Shown here: positions 59,446-64,000 of the stretch, one piece after another
Numbering within the stretch: position 1 is the first letter of the stretch
Layout: each line of letters begins with the position of its first letter
Source: Lachnospiraceae bacterium
Lineage (GTDB): Bacteria; Bacillota; Clostridia; Lachnospirales; Lachnospiraceae
Assembly: GCA_910575775.1 (NCBI GenBank)
Contig: CAJTEY010000025.1
Location: 1-64,000, forward strand
Reading direction: 5' to 3'
DNA length: 64,000 nt
Program-made: the position numbers and the translations under genes
The notes under the pieces: generated by a model
The model's input: only the letters and a program-made list of their open reading frames with translations
Databases searched by the model: none
What the model was told of the DNA's origin: nothing

Positions 59446-59503
59446 GAGCACTGGTGCTTTTATGCACGGTGCTCTTGCGCACTGTATTAATTTAGTGTAA
59501 AAT
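59446..59503 (+). promoter_or_regulatory. Palindrome and promoter divergent from the XRE gene
   Basis: GAGCACTGGTGC (59446-59457) and GCACGGTGCTC (59464-59474) form an inverted repeat immediately upstream of TTGCGC (59475-59480), 17-nt spacer, TAAAAT (59498-59503). A 12-codon frame (MTEYVQIEFFND, 59563-59601) follows GGAGGG. It could be a leader or a remnant. The rest up to 59715 is A-rich and holds the GGAGAG site of the lipoprotein. Confidence 0.5.
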
Positions 59504-59715
59504 AAGATAGTTGTAAGAAACTTTAGGCAATTAATAGTGTGATTGGAGGGAAAAATTTTATAATGACAGAATATGTCCAGATTGAATTTTTTAATGATTA
59601 AAGTCGAGCAATAAGAAAGGACGGAAATATGGATTAGAAAAATGCTTGAAACTGGTCTTATAAAGAAAGAGGTAAAGAAAATAGAAATATAAATCTTAAA
59701 AAGGAGAGTAACGAG

Positions 59716-60759
59716 ATGGAAAAGAAAGTAAGAAGAATTGTTTATGGAATCATGATGACACTTATGGTGACGATATCTACAGCGTGTGGATCATCTGAGC
59801 TGGTTGCAAATACAGAAGAGGATAAGCCTAAAGTGCAGGTTGAGGAGAGTGCTGATACCAACGAGACTGAAGTTGAGGAAGAAGAATCTACTCCGGAAGA
59901 GGCGGAAGAAACGACTGGCGAAGATTCTGAAAAACCTGCCAGGAGTTATGCTGATGTGGGCAGTACCAGCAAATTTGTGAGCGACGATTCAGAGGGAGAA
60001 TTAATCGTCACAATAGATAGCGTCGGTATCGAGTTTGTTCCCGGAGACGCCAGTCTCGGATATAAAGGGTATTACATTCCGTATGCTGAAACGACTGTAG
60101 AAAATCAGACATCTGAAGATACGACCGTTGGAACGAATGCGTTTGTATCCATCTATGCAGATGACTATCAGTATACTGATAGTAGTGGAGACGCTTTGTT
60201 GCAGGTGAGCGAAAAATTCACTGAAGGATCAAGTCAAATAAACTCTGGAAGAAAAGGAAGAGTTACATTCTATTCATGGATAGATCAGGAGACGGCCGAT
60301 TCTGCAAATGATATAGAGATGGAGATTATTGATACCTCACTTACAGTTAGCATTAAACAGGATGGACAGTGGAAATATACCTTCGGTGAGCAGGATGTCA
60401 GCGGCAATGGTGGCAATGACGTAATTTATGGTATATATACAATGTCACCTAATATTCATGGGAACTATAACGAAATTGAAATCGGGTTCTATACAGATGA
60501 AGAATATCCCGGTGACTATATTTATATCAAGGTATACGATGAAAATGGTGAATTCTGCAATGACTATAGTGGATATTCGGAGACAGGCGGTAACCCGGGT
60601 GTGTTTTGTGACAAATATGAAGTGGAATTTCAAGTCACATACACTGGTGATGGAGTTGAAGTAAAAGGGCTTACCGATGATACGTATGATGGATATAACG
60701 AAGAATTTGAGGGTTATTATAAACTTGATCATGCGTTTAATCTTAACGAAGTCGGCTAA
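59716..60759 (+). CDS. Lipoprotein, unknown function
   Basis: 347 residues. Signal peptide with lipobox STAC (Cys at about 24), an acidic Glu/Thr-rich spacer (about 30-75), a first beta domain (about 85-225, TIDSVGIEFVPGD and TTVENQTSEDTTVGTN, reminiscent of DUF4352/immunoglobulin-like lipoproteins) and a second beta-rich domain (about 235-347). Anchored outside the membrane. I do not recognise a defined family. AAGGAGAG precedes ATG 59716. A short frame follows at 60786. Confidence 0.7.
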   Translation: MEKKVRRIVYGIMMTLMVTISTACGSSELVANTEEDKPKVQVEESADTNETEVEEEESTPEEAEETTGEDSEKPARSYADVGSTSKFVSDDSEGELIVTIDSVGIEFVPGDASLGYKGYYIPYAETTVENQTSEDTTVGTNAFVSIYADDYQYTDSSGDALLQVSEKFTEGSSQINSGRKGRVTFYSWIDQETADSANDIEMEIIDTSLTVSIKQDGQWKYTFGEQDVSGNGGNDVIYGIYTMSPNIHGNYNEIEIGFYTDEEYPGDYIYIKVYDENGEFCNDYSGYSETGGNPGVFCDKYEVEFQVTYTGDGVEVKGLTDDTYDGYNEEFEGYYKLDHAFNLNEVG

Positions 60760-60785
60760 TTTATCAAACGGGAGGGAACTTAAAT

Positions 60786-60842
60786 ATGAATGCAAATAAT
60801 AAACTTGATATCGAAATTCCGAGAAAAGAAAAGTCCAGCTAA
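60786..60842 (+). CDS. 18-codon frame after the lipoprotein
   Basis: ATG 60786 with GGGAGGGAAC upstream opens MNANNKLDIEIPRKEKSS and stops. The strong ribosome site suggests the start of a former gene cut short near the insertion element; the following 120 nt (60843-60962) show no coding content and may include the element's end. Confidence 0.35.
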   Translation: MNANNKLDIEIPRKEKSS

Positions 60843-60962
60843 GAAATGTCAATAGGTAAAATGAAAAATGCTCAAGAAATTTTTTCAAGCAGTTGATGTA
60901 AAAAAGGGTAACTTTAATAAGCCCATTGCCACGGGATTTTTAAAATTTGATTCAAATTCCCA

Positions 60963-62297
60963 TCAGGCAGCGATGTTTACGGATCCTGGGTGTTCTGCTG
61001 CATAACGTTCACAGTGTTCTTTCGGCGTAATAAGCTCAAAAGGCTTATTATCCCGGAGCATAGCGAAAATAATGTTGCAGATTTTGTGCATGACGGCTCC
61101 GACGGCAACAATCTTTTTCTTGTTGGCACATTTACGGATGTAATAATCGTAAATGACTGGGTTCACAGGTGCTTTTGCTGCTTTATCCACTTTCAGGTTG
61201 TTTATGGCGATCATATGCAGGATGCGCCGCGCAAGGCTGGAGCCCCGCTTGGACATATGGACCCTGTCGCCATGGAACTTGCCTGAATCATTCACACCGG
61301 GATCCATCCCAAAGTAGGCATAGAGCTTCTTTGGGGAAGAGAACAGATCAAAGGAGCCCATTTCGGCGATCAGGACAACCGCGCTGAGGAAGCCGACACC
61401 CTGGAGAGACTGGAGAAGACAGATACGGTCATAGACCGGACCGCCCTGCAGGTTATCCACGGCCTTATGCAGCTCTTCCAGTATACTGTCCAGATGCGCC
61501 TGGTATTCCCGGTAGGTTTTTATGTACAGCCTGATCCGGAGGGCATTGCTCGGAAGGGCACGGCCGAAAACAGCAGCATCCTTTGCGGCGGCGCATATGG
61601 CATCATATTTGGAAAGGGCATATTTTTCGCCGAAACGAGCTGTATTGCGTATGGTTTCCACAAGTTCGTCTCTTGGGGCTGCGAGCATGTCCGCTGCAAG
61701 TGGGTAAGCTTCCAGAAGCTTTAAGGATGTCTGGGCTGTGACCTTGCTGAACACATTCAGGTATGCCGGGAAGGACACTTTGAGCTCCGCATGAAGCTTC
61801 AGCACAACGGCAGACTGCAGATCTTTGAAATAATAGTAGTCACGCACGAGGTTGCGCAGGTCGATGACTGCATCCTCTGGGACGATGGAAGTCTTAAGGG
61901 AGGTATCCTGACCGACCTTGGCAGCTTTTTTTGAATCAAATTTATCATTATGCAGTTTCCTTACGTTCATGTTTGTGCTATTCTTAGTAATGATAGGATT
62001 AATGACGGAGCAGTCAAGACCCTTATCACGAAGGAAGCACAGGAGCGGGATATGGTAGATCCCGGTGGACTCAAGGAAGCAGCGGCTTTTGAGAGAATAC
62101 GTCTCTTGTGCTTCCTTTATTTTTGAGACGGCAAGCTCCCGGGAAGCAGGATCGCAGTGAACGATCTTGAAAGGCTTCCCGACAAGGGTGCCGTTAGGGA
62201 GCAAGATGGACATCCATGTGAAGTCTGCCCCGACATCAAGCCCGACTGAGAGATAGGGAATGCTTTCCAGCATCTTAAGTACTTTTTGATAATGCAT
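60963..62297 (-). CDS. IS110-family transposase
   Basis: 444 residues. An N-terminal RuvC-like DEDD domain (YLSVGLDVGADFTWM with the first Asp, CFLESTGIYH with Glu, KLHNDKFDSKKAA with Asp, about 18-175) and a C-terminal Transposase_20 domain (about 285-400) with LQGVGFLSAVVLIAEMGSF and FGMDPGVNDSGKF, then MSKRGSSLARRIL, containing the catalytic Ser region. IS110 enzymes recombine circular intermediates guided by a bridge RNA. Start ATG 62297 has GAAAGGA 5 nt upstream. Length and motifs look intact. Confidence 0.93.
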   Translation of the reverse strand: MHYQKVLKMLESIPYLSVGLDVGADFTWMSILLPNGTLVGKPFKIVHCDPASRELAVSKIKEAQETYSLKSRCFLESTGIYHIPLLCFLRDKGLDCSVINPIITKNSTNMNVRKLHNDKFDSKKAAKVGQDTSLKTSIVPEDAVIDLRNLVRDYYYFKDLQSAVVLKLHAELKVSFPAYLNVFSKVTAQTSLKLLEAYPLAADMLAAPRDELVETIRNTARFGEKYALSKYDAICAAAKDAAVFGRALPSNALRIRLYIKTYREYQAHLDSILEELHKAVDNLQGGPVYDRICLLQSLQGVGFLSAVVLIAEMGSFDLFSSPKKLYAYFGMDPGVNDSGKFHGDRVHMSKRGSSLARRILHMIAINNLKVDKAAKAPVNPVIYDYYIRKCANKKKIVAVGAVMHKICNIIFAMLRDNKPFELITPKEHCERYAAEHPGSVNIAA

Positions 62298-62530
62298 GAT
62301 GTTATCCTTTCTGGCAGGTATCCATTTCCAAAAGGCGGATACACAACCTAGCGGCTTATACAGGTATAGCCTGAGGCTTCCCAACCAGCCAAAACATAAA
62401 TCACCACCGAATGGACTGACAGACTTAATTGGAGGTTTCACCAGCCGGAAGGCCGGTTCCCAAGGAGGATACGTCAATGATCCTGCCTTCAGTGATTATA
62501 CCTCTATATTTTGTCTGGTGCATTAAGGAA
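62298..62530 (-). ncRNA. Candidate bridge RNA region of the IS110 element
   Basis: A 230-nt non-coding stretch lies immediately upstream of the transposase on its strand, where IS110-group elements encode their bridge RNA. It contains inverted repeats such as ACCGGCCTTCCGGCTGGT (about 62438-62455 region) and AAGCCTCAGGCT-type pairs. The element ends could not be fixed, and the guide loops were not identified. This is positional inference. Confidence 0.4.
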
Positions 62531-62670
62531 ACCTCAGACATGATAAATATTTATAACTTCTGATGGAGATGGAATTCTCCTTCTGTTATTCATCAGATAT
62601 GACTTTGTAACTTATTAACTATATAGCTCTTGTGGCTATATCATTATTATACTAGGAGGATAATAAAATC

Positions 62671-62745
62671 ATGGGAATGCAGGAATTCATTTATGTAGAT
62701 ATCGGTGCTGCGGGTAATAAGGCGGTTGTGGAATGTATCTTTTGA
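62671..62745 (+). CDS. 24-codon frame with strong ribosome site
   Basis: ACTAGGAGGATAATAAAATC precedes ATG 62671, giving MGMQEFIYVDIGAAGNKAVV and ending ECIF. TATTATACT (62646-62654) ahead of it could be a -10. No family recognised. It may be a genuine small protein or the start of a truncated gene; the zinc-ribbon gene begins 70 nt later. Confidence 0.4.
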   Translation: MGMQEFIYVDIGAAGNKAVVECIF

Positions 62746-62814
62746 GGAAATGAAGGCCTATTAGCAGGCACATAGGCAGACTGCTTGACCAAGAGTGAGG
62801 AGGTGAGGTATTAC

Positions 62815-64000
62815 ATGGCACTTTTAAAATGTCCCGATTGCGGGAAAATGGTATCGCCTAGGGTAGAGAACTGTCCTTTTTGTGGATGCCCAAGCAAATT
62901 TTTTGCGCAGGAAGGTGAAAATATAAGCGAAAATTCAAAAGAAGAGGAGCGGATAGATAAGGAGAAACCAGAGGAAGTACCCGAGGAGGAAGAAGAGGAA
63001 ACTGTCGAGAATATTTATTTTTCTTTAGGTAAGAAACGGATATTTTATGATGTAAGAACTGCTGATTTTGCTGCAATGTTTGGTGATTACAGAAAACTTG
63101 CAGATGGTGTACTTGAGGAGGCACTGCAGAGATATAATAGCGAGGACTCGTTTGAATCGGCCTTAAATTCGGTGAGAAACTATGCAGAGGCCATAATCGA
63201 CAGTACTGTAACGGCCAGTGTGAAATTTTTATATGACCATCATGCCATCATGACAAATTCTGAATTTATTGGCAGATATGAAATTGATTATGACTATTAT
63301 ACGAGGGATGCCGAACAGGCGTATAGGTCTGTCATGGATGAAAAACGGGAAATGCAGGCATACCGGGTGGCAGAAAAAGCAAGCAGGGGTAGATGGCAGG
63401 GAGGCGGATTTGGACTGAAGGGTGCTATTAAAGGAGCAGTCCAAGCAGGCGCCTTGAATATGGGTTCTGATTTTCTTCATTCGTTTGGGGATGCTGCTAA
63501 AGCCAGTCAGGATAACCGGGTTATACAAGGGAAAGCCAATGGCGTTTATCAGCAGTATAGAGCGCAGATTTGCGGTGGTGTATATTTTTGTATACTGGAA
63601 ATTTATGATGGTATGGTTACGGAACTGAAAAAGCTCCACTTTTTTGAAAAAATAGTACCTTTAGACGAGAAGAAGGCAGAGATGTTGTTTGAGGCTACGA
63701 TGCAGAATGCCTCATCTGACAAAGAAAAGTTAGATAATATAATAGTCTGTATCGGTATGTTTCCTGGAAATAGAAAAATAACAGACGAGCTGATGCTGTT
63801 ACTTTCGGGTTATCGGAACGATGAATTTGGAGAATGGCTGGAATTCTGGCATTTAGACTATCGATATCCTAATTACAAGGAAAATAAGAAAAGTGCAGAA
63901 GAATTTGATGACTTTATGATAGAAAAAGGTGTCAGACAGTTTACCTTTAGAGATCCGAACGTTGCGCCATATGTGCAGTTAAGAAAATGGATATATGAAT
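62815..64000 (+). CDS. Zinc-ribbon protein of unknown function (runs off the window)
   Basis: At least 395 residues; the frame is open to the end of the window. ATG 62815 has GAGGAGGTGAGG upstream. The N-terminus is a zinc ribbon (LKCPDCGKMV...ENCPFCGCPS), followed by an acidic stretch (about 30-65, EEVPEEEEEE), a helical region, and a Gly-rich segment GRWQGGGFGLKGAIKGAVQA (about 195-214) that could contact membrane. The last part is helical again. I recall similar proteins in gut Firmicutes but no function. Confidence 0.75.
   Translation, partial: MALLKCPDCGKMVSPRVENCPFCGCPSKFFAQEGENISENSKEEERIDKEKPEEVPEEEEEETVENIYFSLGKKRIFYDVRTADFAAMFGDYRKLADGVLEEALQRYNSEDSFESALNSVRNYAEAIIDSTVTASVKFLYDHHAIMTNSEFIGRYEIDYDYYTRDAEQAYRSVMDEKREMQAYRVAEKASRGRWQGGGFGLKGAIKGAVQAGALNMGSDFLHSFGDAAKASQDNRVIQGKANGVYQQYRAQICGGVYFCILEIYDGMVTELKKLHFFEKIVPLDEKKAEMLFEATMQNASSDKEKLDNIIVCIGMFPGNRKITDELMLLLSGYRNDEFGEWLEFWHLDYRYPNYKENKKSAEEFDDFMIEKGVRQFTFRDPNVAPYVQLRKWIYE

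Noticed and set aside
59563..59601. 12-codon frame as a separate gene
   Set aside because: Spacing from GGAGGG is 12 nt, the product is tiny and no homologue is evident; noted only within the regulatory entry.

Overview
The window reads as chromosome of a Gram-positive, strictly anaerobic gut-type Firmicute, most likely a Lachnospiraceae (Clostridium cluster XIVa) member. Reasons: oxygen-sensitive enzymes (indolepyruvate:ferredoxin oxidoreductase, class III ribonucleotide reductase with its radical-SAM activase), a tyrS T-box, strong AGGAGG-type ribosome sites, TTGACA/TATAAT promoters, Glu/Pro-rich lipoproteins, a BspA/DUF285 surface protein, and Rpn, Uma2, DUF3737 and DUF1015 genes. No taxonomic search was run.

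Layout. 0-4.6 kb: a 1.5-kb-codon BspA-like surface protein whose 5' end is missing; the first ~120 nt look like the right end of an IS200/IS605-type element. 4.7-13 kb: an aryl-acid/aromatic amino acid module (PaaI-type thioesterase, acyl-CoA synthetase, sodium:solute symporter, iorA, iorB, paaK, double-ACT protein). 13-18.5 kb: T-box and tyrS, an HMGL-like aldolase, a GH25 lysozyme with SH3 domains and a DUF3737 protein. 18.7-23.7 kb: aroC (minus strand), a VanY-type carboxypeptidase, tgt-yajC and a lipoprotein. 23.8-31.6 kb: leuB, a GT39-like membrane protein, ilvD, ilvB and an L,D-transpeptidase. 31.6-39.4 kb: serC-serA, a small unknown gene, DUF1015, glgB with a histone-like tail, mscS. 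39.5-43.9 kb: tRNA-Thr(CGT), nrdD-nrdG under an NrdR-like box, a decayed WYL/clbS relic, and an SPL-type radical SAM gene.

The second part (44-64 kb) is accessory and visibly decaying: a LysR-controlled redox operon with broken members; a second, complementary copy of the nrdD-nrdG-WYL-clbS-SPL segment in which different genes survive; a BrnT/antitoxin pair followed by an Rpn fragment and a kinase-phosphatase-ligase RNA repair enzyme; several rearranged copies of the BrnT/repair flank; Uma2, XRE regulators, lipoproteins, an IS110 transposase with a possible bridge-RNA region, and a zinc-ribbon protein that runs off the window.

Between genes in the core part there are at least three families of dispersed hairpin elements, many placed exactly at stop codons. 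The most interesting points for follow-up are the duplicated segment with reciprocal gene loss, the BrnTA/RNA-repair island with its mosaic repeats, the intergenic hairpin families, and the aryl-acid module.
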